DNA from: Firmicutes bacterium ADurb.Bin080
GTDB taxonomy: Bacteria; Bacillota; Clostridia; Christensenellales; DTU072
NCBI GenBank assembly: GCA_002070965.1
Contig: MWEH01000133.1
Location: forward strand, 1-35,582
DNA: 35,582 bases
Reading direction: 5' to 3'
Position 1 is the first letter of the stretch; every line of letters begins with the position of its first letter. This document shows positions 9,301-18,000 of this stretch, one piece after another. Under the pieces are notes generated by a model. That model was not told the DNA's origin, did no database searches, and saw only the letters and a program-made list of their open reading frames with translations. The position numbers and the translations under genes are program-made.

Positions 9301-11862
9301 ATCTGAAAAATACATTGCATAAGTAATAAGTTTACCAAAAAGATAGGTGGTGGGATGATACTCATACTGCCCGGTAACCAACTCCGCACTTTGTCCCTCA
9401 AAAGTTAGTTCAAATTCAAATACATCCGAACCAAAAGATACAATTGCCGTCTCCTGCCATACAGCATCATACATACCGGTATAAGTTACTTCAGGAGTGA
9501 CAGATATAGATGGGATCAGATAATCATCGGGATTTTCAGTAATAACAGGCAAGTCAAAAGTGATATTGAAGTCTACTCCCGCAATTAGCCCGGAAACCCC
9601 GGTAATTCTTTTTAAAGGATCAATCTTTACTTTTCCTACCGTATAAGGGAACATCTCAAGATGGAAGACATCGCCATCTCTTCTGTAATTGGATTCTTTT
9701 GCTAACTCCGGAATATTTAGTACTATATTTTCAAAGTTTAAGACAGCTTCTCCGCCGGCAAGTTTTGTCAGCCCTTCTATTACAGTTTGGCCGGGCATCT
9801 TGTATTTAACACCCATTATTAGGTTATCAACTAATATTTCAGCAGGATTAGTTGGATTGGTGTTCACCCTCACCAAAACCTCTTCTCCCTTAATCGCCTC
9901 CATACTCACGTATAAATATTCTCCCTGCTGGGCAAAATCTCCCACAAATCGTATGCCATTGTCACTCCCTGAAGTAATTAGCATCTCAGAGTTCTTCCCT
10001 GAGACATCTCCAATAAATAACCCCATAAAGTTGGAAAAATCACTGCTAACAGCCTCTTGAGTGGAAATTAACGCATCAAAATGAACATTTATTGTATCTG
10101 GGTCCAGGAGTTCTAAATAACTTTCAAAGAATTCCGGATTAATCTCATCTGGGAGGGAAATATTTAACCCTGGAGAATTTATTTCCTGTGAATATAGGGA
10201 AAGGGCAAATACCATTTCTCCGCCAGCATACCCGTCTAATCTTATCTCTTTAGTTACTGTATCATACGAAAACTCTATGTATGCATTGTCAAATATTCCA
10301 ATAGAGGTCAATAGTGCAACTTGGTCGGGACTTAATCCTAATGTAGCAGCAAGCGAATCAATAATACTATCCGCCTCTCCACCTAGCATTCCGGAAATAA
10401 GTTCATCATCTAGGGTAATAATAATTTTATCCCCTTCTGAGCGAGATTTACTTAAAAACACGGCGTACATGGAGTTTACCGTGCCTGGTTCGGGATTCAA
10501 TGTGCTGAAATCAATGCCCGCTGTAAACATATTTACCGCGTATCTAACTAATTTGTTAGCTAGACTTGTGACATCAAGATTTTCAAATTTTAACTTAGGA
10601 AGATTTAATGCCTGGAGATCAATACTGTTTCCAAGATATTTTGCGATTAAACCAGTGGCATCTGCATATAAAAAACCTTCCTTGTAGTATGCCATCAGGA
10701 CTTCTTCATCAATAGAATAGGCCCCTCCCTGATTTTCGCTTCGATCCCTTATCTCGATTTTCATTTTGTTCTGATCATTATTGGTCATATTAACCGAGAA
10801 TTTAAAGTCTGCGAAAAGATGGGCATCAAAGGATGGGATATCTAAATATCCTTGAAGATGCATATCTCCTTGGTTGCTGGTATTATACAGGTTTGAGGAA
10901 GGATTTTCATAACTCATGAGAGTAATCGGGCCAGACACATCCTCTGTCGAGTAATTTATGCTCAGATAATAATCGTTAGCAACACTTCCCCACTCTTCTC
11001 CTTCTTCGTCATCATCAAAAATCATAGAAAAGTCTGTAAGAATCTTATCTCCCGTACCCGTTGTTTCCATAACTGAAGACAATTCTCTTACAGTAAATCT
11101 CTCTATCTTAAACGCTGCGAGTGAGGATAATTTGAATCCTAAAAGCATTTGCGTGAGAGGATCAAACTTTCTTCCGAGTGGAACAAAGGTACTTTGTATC
11201 ATTGAATTTGCTACATCTTTTTGAGTATCCAGATTGATGTTCTTGATAGTAACATTCTCTTTATCCCCTTCCACCTTCCTCTTAGTGATATTGGCAGTAT
11301 CGCTTAGTGGGTTCATACCCGCGATAGTATTTACCGTGGATGGGTCAAACAGTATATCTCCAAAGTCAAGTTTAGTAATTATTTCATAAAACATAGCAAA
11401 TGAGCTTGTTCCGCCAAACCCATCTATTTTATTTTTCTTATCTTCCAAGCTGTAGTACAAGTTATTGTTCGCATAGTAAACAAAGAGCTTGGGCAGTTGG
11501 TTGTTATAATCAAAAACTCTTAATAATATTTCCGAGTCCTGATTTCTTTCTATGTCGTAGTTGGCTTCATAAGTGATTTCGGTATTGATTGTATTTACTC
11601 TCAGATTATATGTTGAAGATACGTATCTCTTTCCTGTTTCCTGAGAGGCCTTTAGCGCGCCGGCGTTCAACATACCGTTTTCTATCTCTTCATAAATCTC
11701 TCCCTTATTTATCACCACCGGAATAGGAACAGCTCCGCTACCATCGTTATTATTATTTCCACCCGGGTTTTCTTCCTGGGGAGCGCAGGACACGACAATA
11801 AGAACCAATGATACTATCATTAGTAAAACAAGCAATAAAGTTGTCAGTTTAGTCACGCGCAT
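391..11862 (-). CDS. Giant surface lipoprotein with Ig-like modules, MBG modules and C-terminal beta-helix
   Basis: 3823 aa. The signal peptide has a hydrophobic core and lipobox VVSC with Cys26, so the product should be lipid-anchored outside the membrane; an Asn-rich linker follows. Residues to about 770 form a region shared with the neighbouring 3165-aa protein (markers DPLTQMLLGF and MGLFIGDVSG). About 17-18 modules of 100-150 aa follow to residue ~3190. Many contain a 'DPY...LP...F.dG....Y.V.W' pattern like Pfam Big_4 Ig-like domains. Residues ~3190-3583 resemble MBG modules (for example FEYNGQERIPTI). Residues ~3584-3823 show the short-strand pattern of a right-handed parallel beta-helix (VEISNSRFKYV, VNVSDSTFENC). 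No enzymatic motif was seen. The ATG at 11862 has only a weak GGAAA ribosome site, and no upstream start exists in frame before a stop. Adhesion or cell-surface scaffolding is an inference from architecture only. Confidence 0.88.
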   Translation of the reverse strand: MRVTKLTTLLLVLLMIVSLVLIVVSCAPQEENPGGNNNNDGSGAVPIPVVINKGEIYEEIENGMLNAGALKASQETGKRYVSSTYNLRVNTINTEITYEANYDIERNQDSEILLRVFDYNNQLPKLFVYYANNNLYYSLEDKKNKIDGFGGTSSFAMFYEIITKLDFGDILFDPSTVNTIAGMNPLSDTANITKRKVEGDKENVTIKNINLDTQKDVANSMIQSTFVPLGRKFDPLTQMLLGFKLSSLAAFKIERFTVRELSSVMETTGTGDKILTDFSMIFDDDEEGEEWGSVANDYYLSINYSTEDVSGPITLMSYENPSSNLYNTSNQGDMHLQGYLDIPSFDAHLFADFKFSVNMTNNDQNKMKIEIRDRSENQGGAYSIDEEVLMAYYKEGFLYADATGLIAKYLGNSIDLQALNLPKLKFENLDVTSLANKLVRYAVNMFTAGIDFSTLNPEPGTVNSMYAVFLSKSRSEGDKIIITLDDELISGMLGGEADSIIDSLAATLGLSPDQVALLTSIGIFDNAYIEFSYDTVTKEIRLDGYAGGEMVFALSLYSQEINSPGLNISLPDEINPEFFESYLELLDPDTINVHFDALISTQEAVSSDFSNFMGLFIGDVSGKNSEMLITSGSDNGIRFVGDFAQQGEYLYVSMEAIKGEEVLVRVNTNPTNPAEILVDNLIMGVKYKMPGQTVIEGLTKLAGGEAVLNFENIVLNIPELAKESNYRRDGDVFHLEMFPYTVGKVKIDPLKRITGVSGLIAGVDFNITFDLPVITENPDDYLIPSISVTPEVTYTGMYDAVWQETAIVSFGSDVFEFELTFEGQSAELVTGQYEYHPTTYLFGKLITYAMYFSDQANGTRIVRDLRNAYMIIDPADITPMPELMQVIYQDGTIGSLRYRIEGFPYNNTNIKQVYSGIPADEYEVIIGEGSIAETTFNMIVEVLNSVVVVPEDDYYNDIPIVAKVTIDPYDYSIKKMDAAALGKTYNPIVYREAGGELAPTTLELTFESNIRGQQNTFRKEYLEDFDWGFDLSMISFSGGLYTVVAQYNNLRIALEVTVLAKIVSHIQINDENEGYYTVDALKQNTYAIPATTVFEAGASEMLPANEIRIYFESGKYRIVGTRPEGYTSNDDKFDGFYPGGLDWNHKVANQVTVDRAIYPLDSGKTNITQAYFGDDYAGKQLIRLTVTCPTRVVGTLPDTIQVISEITYDSLGKILPDATRREPVRISYAAFDYNSELGSFFEFDPYSEELFNTRLPSKVWIDATYRGRLQRLGYDVTWFTNLDGTPDNIIDSEGNILNALAEEEYFVVYGRIGTENNYQILTMIIHNKSGEYESVLMLDEQGEPFPVEEETWEDNTKHYYIRHLNPYDNLVLPTSFVLKFSELSGIPDTEYTALWLTEEEENALTHSYPFQGGSYIVTTKLSADSGSGMLDQTIVLNLQFDEKIVVPDIIYGVSTGMTPGHIILDEQEDEGGTHSVPYVPVDSYSPESTLLYESLINPNLSVGVQFQDGSELSSGITVEWDNLEELLSILKSPLGSRDIYNDADYVGDFVILTGRIQPGTNREQTVAMAFRVDSKVIRDLNYINLDRNYTVKDENDVIPVHILQTLKIIETDPETGTYSYVGENTINITLNKPYMLVGTFIDGNGDTKTGVCTPSQYIDYLFKRVSIGFEEDIPAEYSMVYELREDFDEIMFFQREPWYYAGDDTVAISDTMASVTFTVTKLGPGSCEQSFTVTVTAVRDSLIFSEFTERIETFDEFGVPVYGGIDGYTLPSTFSVEYYNSGIVEYDGLVWKSLDYVMGPNGEINPGDIINYVPYDFFRFRDGRIITLTSNLQDGKEIIRRLSFNKKDVKEVNYNTSGTGIYDIKDGTLNISNVYQVYPVLGLDGRLSIDIIPKKTETFFSDINMSFTLDDGWIPTEDFALDSDPTQFDPFKLAQNISYLGLAKTLFATGTITGYSGETQPIKLYIQVSSLDSGGRVYNESIGLNGTLASIDPYTRPTEENGALVIPKAMNVRFGEIGPNQAVYTFNENSDISFQIQNVLTEEYIPATEITYNKFGHTMGDSFGGPNARIRVKIILPDGNDSCWFEIEFLNRELESVFYANKSTGAESQAMIEGRYYIDPYDTDTFALPISAEFKYTMYPERGTLPIILTPGEEGYPFVLSSGKYILDSSIPMYMGGRYFFYGFLPGIGEGDSPQYFILTVIVLDRTIDTEPEEITANDRKYKFSGIGGHPNPFEGLVRDIPSSLVGATFHTLDDEDMGLASGIEEIRLMISDMPGNSNVTTAYYDFASHSEESIYADYLAISSPVTPDIKWFTEGRVLVDDDITVTGGFTRDLNGSVGYGTGIRTVGQEIALQITADIWTFEEILGISDYVVEFNKYSNSSIADSFEVSFLAGPLGEQSVFLPALVFYPIDKLDQESKYRRVIDWNGVDPGLTIASAITFRNMYKNLPENRITTESIYNLNHMQIPVDEISFGFGPNDGYNINGSVYLIIDPLNPVIPTTALARGENPNQEIQPPEIVNIGEVDILWSDTDSTSSTSIYNINIGGGKRTVSARIIDATGAETPFTVQVYYLNRTVRRVYTSVAGYSRQGEAGNYLLMERGANNGTQIPSTRSFYFEVDPVNPNLYTSNPAIATNLKYLNERARLDQSLYKLPDTLRLEFYGQDVNPSMTTAIYNEAIGRLGNVLNYSEVGWVISKDVELVPATAQNPITAKIRGYKVTYTDTIQGNQVVSDRWNFITTDPNDSAELIENPRWLGTQLNLNLTTVDRTVQYTSVSEGVTVQIGETIINYQEANDSWYIDPYDIKLPGVLDVFFKDQAMPVRYGESSPIDWNYDASYLSKTEIISGSIVTEQPNGERFMTLMADFNAYGTKVAIQFKIKARDIDTRVVLGGGVVTTEPLKGGTIYVLKGIPIVDQLPSRLYYRFEYPDGSSEIAGAPLTFDANALAGISTDVSVTDSGFGGTYTNVPATLGTIDDNNIIFNIMVIDPKLFAIKTVDTVINIGGTQTTISEYQKGNFITDTIAIGVSRNNSYAPGPETTLLPRRIVVTSDGEYIEIDNITYDIPRMKAIVNCSYTFLSFSDNARLFGNDAPSESDAKRLTVTFEVPITKYQYTGIEISEAVFQQSSYTVPLGTVIKASELPTTVEGIRPLWVLDDVNTNMAGRYDAKCYFKNAYGAIVEGKLTIIVQKKQITQEEVTINRAFLDRIYTGSPLDIEDYITFGNFLRADGKLGELQGYTILYSIDNGATWITTQPTNVPMPGAPAYMVKVVISDTDDYNITGEVMFRLVISKAQVLRDNIFFHLGDEIPLGQEVTFEYNGQERIPTIAGIPEGVVYQLVFANYVFGEPPQYSGSIRPINAGDYYMTVRFSEDQRNYDIEEGVTYSIIVKITKINVTYSLEHILDYSGRSFNVPINGLPDPIPGDIIVTYTYYDVLGGYTLAAGSRLRNAGTYRVDVAINGGANYPSYNIPGSPASQALQGQIIEVRPKSITIKVGSLSTDYLEQLLPLNSAVTIVDSDNLELPGLQGTDEIGIFGNILVAWTGGTLTRRHMVGNYELAISNLGSIHHGNYVISGAINGLYSITAALPNTRVIDNKAQLDNVLALIKDGDTVRLYLRAGNYGNISLDKNAAVSIVGSYNLSEEIDEIAVVFDSIRVTKGALLLDIVKMYAKSDSSLVRVGKDVASLTVNRSSFIDLPFLGGSQQTTVNSRAISTDWGFKGTVYMDQTSILGFAAGLYIEYGSVEISNSRFKYVVNAVHVLSGNVNVSDSTFENCRKVAIRIDSSKASVSIFDNLFASNYVAIRSAVPMRNDIKVQNVFRENGTDISLP

Positions 11863-11885
11863 TTTTCTTAATTTCCAATCTGCTT

Positions 11886-12008
11886 ATTCTGTCCTCTTGG
11901 TCCTGTTTTCCTTTTACTTTCTTCTGATTCTGTCCTCTTGGTCCTGTTTTCCTTTTACTTTCTTCTGATTCTGTCCTCTTAAATCTGTTTTCCTGTTAAT
12001 TTCTTCTT
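11886..12008. repeat. 41-bp tandem repeat, three copies, in the leader between the giant genes
   Basis: Copies lie at 11886-11926 and 11927-11967 (identical) and 11968-12008 (diverged). Each begins ATTCTGTCCTCTT on the plus strand. In the mRNA sense (minus strand) the unit is almost all purine, with runs such as AGAAGAAAGTAAAAGGAAAA. The array fills most of the 195-bp gap between the two giant genes. No terminator or promoter is visible in that gap, so the two genes are probably co-transcribed with this array as the leader of the second. Confidence 0.9.
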
Positions 12009-12057
12009 TTTGTCCGATAATTTCCTTTCTCTTCTTATCTTTATCTTTTTTCACGTC

Positions 12058-15000
12058 TTATACTGGATATGTCTTATGAATGAATGGTTTGAATGTCCAG
12101 ACTACCCATCCGGTCGCCGGATTACTTCCTGTTCTGTATATCCTTACCTGTTCAGAATACATATGGAAGAATCCTTCTATTTCTTCTGCATCCCCCCATT
12201 CCATAACCTCGTATGAATAAGTCAAAGCCCCGTGAGCAGTACCTGCTAGATCATTCAAATCGTCAATCAGGTCTTGGGTGTAATATTCCCCATATGGATT
12301 TTCGTATCCATCATAGTCAGCTGTAGTGAATATACTTTTTGGCCTTTGGACTATAATGTTTTGAGAAGGATCATTAATAGTGTATTCGGTATCTGGTCTA
12401 CCATCCAGGAAGAACAACAGAATATTATACACGTGCGTATATTGAATAGTCTCTCCCGAATGGACAGTTAGTATTACCTTCCAATGGTCTATATACCCAC
12501 CCGAAGCAACATCTGAATTGAATTCCATACCTCCGGAAAGAGATTCATTCCACCAGGTCACCCTGTATGAGAATTGCCCTGGAGTAAATGCGGTTCCTTC
12601 ATAAGAACCTTGAATCCTGCTTTCAGGAAGAATAAAAGTATATGGTTGCCCGTCTATTGCTATTCCACAGGCAGAGAAGTCGGGATCAAGGGGATTTAAA
12701 ATAAATCTTGTCTTTTCCTTCCCCTCAATTGCCAGCGGATCGGAAGACAGATAATCGTATCTTGCAGAATCGATTCCCATTCCATAGCCTAGATCCAATC
12801 CATTAATTTCAAACTTCGTGCTGTATTGCCTGCGCACAATGTTGGAAGTATACTCCCTTCCTCTTATATTCACCTTCCGGCTGTATTGAATATTCATATT
12901 GTTGTCAATTAGAATATTGGGATCCCATTCTGTTACAGTATAGTCCAGCATTGCCCCGACCAAGGAATAATCTCTTAATGCGGTATTCAAAACATTGTCA
13001 GTTATTCCATTCCTGTTTACTGTACCGCTTAATAGAGAGGTAGTGTAACTATCCTCATAAGGATTTTGCGCGCCCGCATATGTAGTCATATTGTATGTAG
13101 ATTTTATTGCTCCCCTGTTGAGAACGCTCATACTCGAGTTATTAATGTAAGTGATCGGAGACATATCCAGGAAAACCAACATTATCCTAAATACCTCTTG
13201 GTAAGAAAAGCCTGTTTGAGGATTTTCCACTCTGACCGTTACAGCCCACCCCTTATATACTCCTCCAGCTACATACTTGTCAGGAATAACTATGGCAGGG
13301 GAGCCCGTTTGCCACCAAATGGCAGTAACAGTCAGCCCCTTGGCGTTGAGTTCTACATCGCTTTCCAAATTGTAATTTCCCTTTGCTTTAATAGGAAGTC
13401 TGTAGTTATCTCCAAAATATGGGTTTAGAGGGTCAACTACATATATAGCCTCGTTTTGCGACCCATATCCATATCCCAAATCGACTTTTGTGAGATTAAG
13501 GGTTTCATACTGGTAATAGCACTCATAAGCTGGGACAGTTCTTACTAACCCATTTGAATTAGTTAAGCTAAATCCACCAACTGCATCCCCTCCTGTTGCT
13601 AAAGCGTTCCTGGCTCTTGCTAAAGCCCCTTCATCCCACTTAATACGGTAAGGGTAGTTTGCAGGATAATAATCTGAAGTGCCCGCAATCAAAACGGTAG
13701 TGGGGTCAATATCTTCCGGAATGAATACGATACTAGTAGGCGTCGGATCAGCCCCGCTAAGTACGTTCTTTATTCTAAACGCAACCTGATATGTCGTATA
13801 CGAAGAGGTCCCCGACACCTGAGAGAAATAGAATCGAATATCTTGCATCATACTTTGATAAGTATCCCCTTGCTTTCTTCTGATCATATCGAACGTCCAG
13901 GTATCTATATATAATTTCAAGCTAACAGGTTGTCCCCTGTCTTTATCGTATATCCATCCTCTCACCAGAATATGTCCTGTTGGCGTTCCTTCAGCTATGA
14001 TATCGGCATCCTCAAAGTCCCAAACCACAGGAAGATAGAATTCAGTTTGTCCCTCATGATAAAGAATATCCTCGACTAAGCCGGGCAAATCGGTTGTTTT
14101 ACCTGCATACGGATCAGTTATATGATATGTGGCATTCGGATTCTCGTTATGTGTGTCTTCCGATATGTTATAGTAATCGACCTTGCCCTCTTCCAGACTC
14201 CAGCTCTCTATTACGTACGGAAGAACGGCGACATATAAAGATAGAGGTTGGTCATACCCGAGACCCTCATAGCCGGTGATCAAAGAAGCTAAAGTGAAAT
14301 GCTTTTGGCCTTCAGGACGTAAATTTAGAATCGTCCTGAATGTATCATATCTTACTTCGAAATCCACTGGTAGCGTCCAGTTAGCAGTATAAATCAAATC
14401 TGGCCCTTCAATAAATTTCAGAGTATATGTGCTTGGTACCTCTACATATTCGGAATATGGATTCAGAGTTATTTTCCTAGAAACGCTGAGCCCAATATTA
14501 TCAAACTCATATTCAGTAACTGTCTTGTCATTAAAATGCAATATGATATTTACTATTTGTCCATCCATCAAAGTAAGTCTGAAACGAATATTTCTTGGGT
14601 CGACTCCAAGCCCGTTGGAGGTCATAGTATGCCCATAAAAGTTATATCCAACTGCATTCAGACGGGCAAGCCCTGTTCCTACAGAATAGTACTCCAGATT
14701 TGTGTATGAGAAAGTTCTGTCCGCTTCAAGTCCCTCAGAATATTTGAAGTTCAATCCTTTTGGTAAAGGAATGTTTCCGGCATAGGCAAAGTTTGCATAA
14801 GCATCAAAGTTAATGATGATATCTCCATCTTCATTTCTTTCCTCGCTTATTAGAGTCCTGGAAGTAACCGCATTGTCTATATAAGATACTTGCTTGACTT
14901 CACAAGGAAGGACCCTGAGTTTTAATTGAACAATTTCTCTCATTACCCTTGCAGTTGCAATAACTACATCTGAAGAAGTTCCAAGATAATTAATTCCATT

Positions 15001-18000
15001 CAGATACTCGGTATTTACTGACATGGTCCAGGATATCCCACTTATCTCAAATCCTCCTTCCAGAACCAATCTTGAGGGTAGTCTTGAAGGGATAATATTT
15101 GTACCTAAAGAGTAGTGCTCGTATATATTTTCGATAGTGATCAGTCCTTGATTAATTGCATATCTTCCACTGCCTTCTGCACTGTCAAAGTTATCTCCAA
15201 TATTAATTCCGCTGGAAGAGAATCGGCAATAAACCCTGGATCCATCTTCAATCAAAGCGGACAACCATATGACTCCGCCTCCGTAAATACTTACTTCCGA
15301 AAGTCTGTCGATTATTTGGAATTCACTGAGTCCTATCATCCATGTCTCTTCGGGGTCTGTTCCCACAATAGGAGATTTAACAACAGACCAATACTGTGGT
15401 ACCGGCCTTGCGCCCTGAGCACTGTTAGAATAAGTCACAGTTTTTCCGGTTTCTTTATATCTGACGGTAAACCCGAAGTTTTGAGCAATAATATATCCGT
15501 TCGGGTACTTTGGAGTATTATCCGGGTTATACGCCTCAAGAACAAGACCGGAGGTACTGCCGCCAATAGTTATAATATAGTTATCCTGCCCGGCTTCTAT
15601 ATCCAATTCATTCCCACCCTCGGGATCATATTCTTCGACTACCATGTATACGGTAAAGTCATCGGCACCCTTTCCTTGGCCGATATAAATGTCTAATCCC
15701 TGTCCATCCGGATGGATATCAGCAAGCATCTTTTGAAGGTCGACTGTTCCAAAAATAGGTTCGTATGCGCTTAACGCAGCATCAAGAATATCCACAGAAA
15801 CATTACCCTCTCCGGTCGGATCTACCGACACCCTTCTTACAAAAGTAGCGGTAATATCTCCAAACAAATATTTGAAGTACTCGTAAACGGTAACGGCGCT
15901 GTCTCCAAGAATATTAATCCTTGCGTTACTTCCGGTATTGTATAAAATATATCCTTGATCATCGATTCTAAGCCCATTGACTATTATTTCTCTCTCAACA
16001 ATATCATATGTAACCGTGCATATATCCTGAGTCTCTCCCTGAACTTCCAGGGATATAAGTCCCCTGTCTTCAATTGCATACTCAAGATAAATCCTTTCTG
16101 AATACTCTTCCTCTCCTCCTATCACTGCATACAAATCATGCAAGGATTGAGGGGTCCAAGGAGTGGTCTCTGACCAAGTTACTGTGTATTCTCTCAGCGT
16201 TCCATCTTTAAAGGTAATCCTAAGCAGTCCGGGTATATCAAATCTGTCATAAGTATCAACTGCATACTCGTAAAGGTTTTCTTGCATGCTGTTATCATGG
16301 CTTCCTGGTGTTGAAGTGACTAAAAGAGTTTCCCCTCTGCTGTTTTTAAGCACAGATCCATCTGAATTTAAGAATTCTACATCTGTCGCCACAGGTGACA
16401 TAATTCTGATTAGTAATCTTAGCCGGATATAATTACCTTCCTCACTCTGTTCATCTCCAATAACCGTTTCAAGGTAATAGGCTCCGGGATTTTCCGTTAC
16501 ATCTAAGAGATAAAATACACCATCATTGTCAATAACAAAGTGCTCTGCTAAATCCCCTTCTATATTTCTCCATTCGACACTATACTCATATTTTTGATAA
16601 ATTCCCCCATCCAGAGTAAAGAAAACTACTATGTCTGTTGGTAGAACCCAAGTATCACTGTCAAAGGGGTCTACATTGAATACACCTAAATTCTCATCCT
16701 CTTCAGAAGGGGTTTCTCCATTGACATAGAAATCTTTTATCTTTATGTTTCTGAGTTCATACTCTGAAGGCTGGTGACCTTCGGTAATAAGTTCCTTAGT
16801 GAAAGTGTCTATTACTTTATCTGGAATCTGCACTTCAATAGTAAGTTCAGGGGTATAGAACCAATCCTCATAATACCAAGCCCTGTTGAAATCAAAATTG
16901 ATACTCAAATCAAAAAATGAACTTGTGGTATTATCGAGTCCTGATTTAAATGGATATGGGTTCCCCGTCTCAGGATCCCTAGCATTTACAAGTTTCACGT
17001 TGTCAGCTTCAGGATTAGTCCAGTTAATTATTCGCATTGAGTTCGGCCCGGAAAGTGCGGAGCCGATATTGGGCATTCTTTCCGGTCTGCTTGAGAAAAT
17101 AGTACTGGTTTGCAAACTCTGGAAATTCAAAGTGTACTCTGTCTCATCCTCTCCTTCAAAATAATAGGTTAAATTAGTTGGTAAAACATACGAGGAAGGA
17201 TATAGAGCATCAATTGTATAAGTGTTTCTCTCCGTTTCCCCTGAAACCATGAAATAATCCAATTGTCTAGGTAAGACTTGAAGCCTAAGAGCAATAATCT
17301 GGCCATAGAAATTAGTGTAAACATATGTGTAAGACTTTTCGGTAAGGCCAACGTAATTATTTATCTGTTTTTCCGAATATATCGTATTTTCATCAACAAA
17401 GTCAAAACTCCAATTAAAAGCTCCAAAGGCATCCGGAGTCTCTTCATTTGGGTCTGCATATATTTTTGTGAATTGTATTCTTATGTCAAATGTCCTGAAA
17501 TACCACTCCACAAAAGATTCGGGGGTGTTTCTCATACCGTTGATATAATAAGCCTTGTAAATCAGATACATAATGGGATCAACTGGTAACGTCATTGCAA
17601 TAGGAGCTTTCACCGGACCATCGGGAGTGTTGATGTTTATGAAGGGAAGATCGGTTAAAACTGTACGGTTCCAAACTTTGACAACAATATTTTCTCTGTA
17701 TGTCGCCATCATTCCTTCTCCGATTACCACCTTGACTACGAACTTGCCTCCCTCGAGAGTAAGATCCTCCCAAGCCATCATTCCAAATTCAAAGGAGTTA
17801 TATATGGAAAGATTCCAGTCTACTTTATCAATATTACTTCCATCCCATACAATCATGGTATATGGGTGGTTAGTATAAACAAGAGCGCTGTCTGTAATTA
17901 TACGAGCAGATCCTAAGAGAGTGATTAACTTATTGCGGATAGTGGTCATACTCTCGGGAATATAGTAATCGTTTGTAGCTGGCTGATAAAAGACATTATA

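Noticed and set aside
11934..12057. Readthrough extension of the 3165-aa protein into a Lys/Glu-rich tail
   Set aside because: About 40 in-frame charged codons follow the TAA, but any frame through this A/G-only repeat would give the same composition. Nothing suggests readthrough.
11863..12060. The two giant genes as one gene split by a stop or frameshift
   Set aside because: The downstream gene has its own complete lipoprotein signal peptide and a full copy of the shared N-terminal region, so they are two genes.
15115..15696. 193-codon plus-strand open frame inside the 3165-aa gene, and similar long opposite-strand frames
   Set aside because: These are antisense to clearly coding sequence, lack ribosome sites, and have no recognisable domains.
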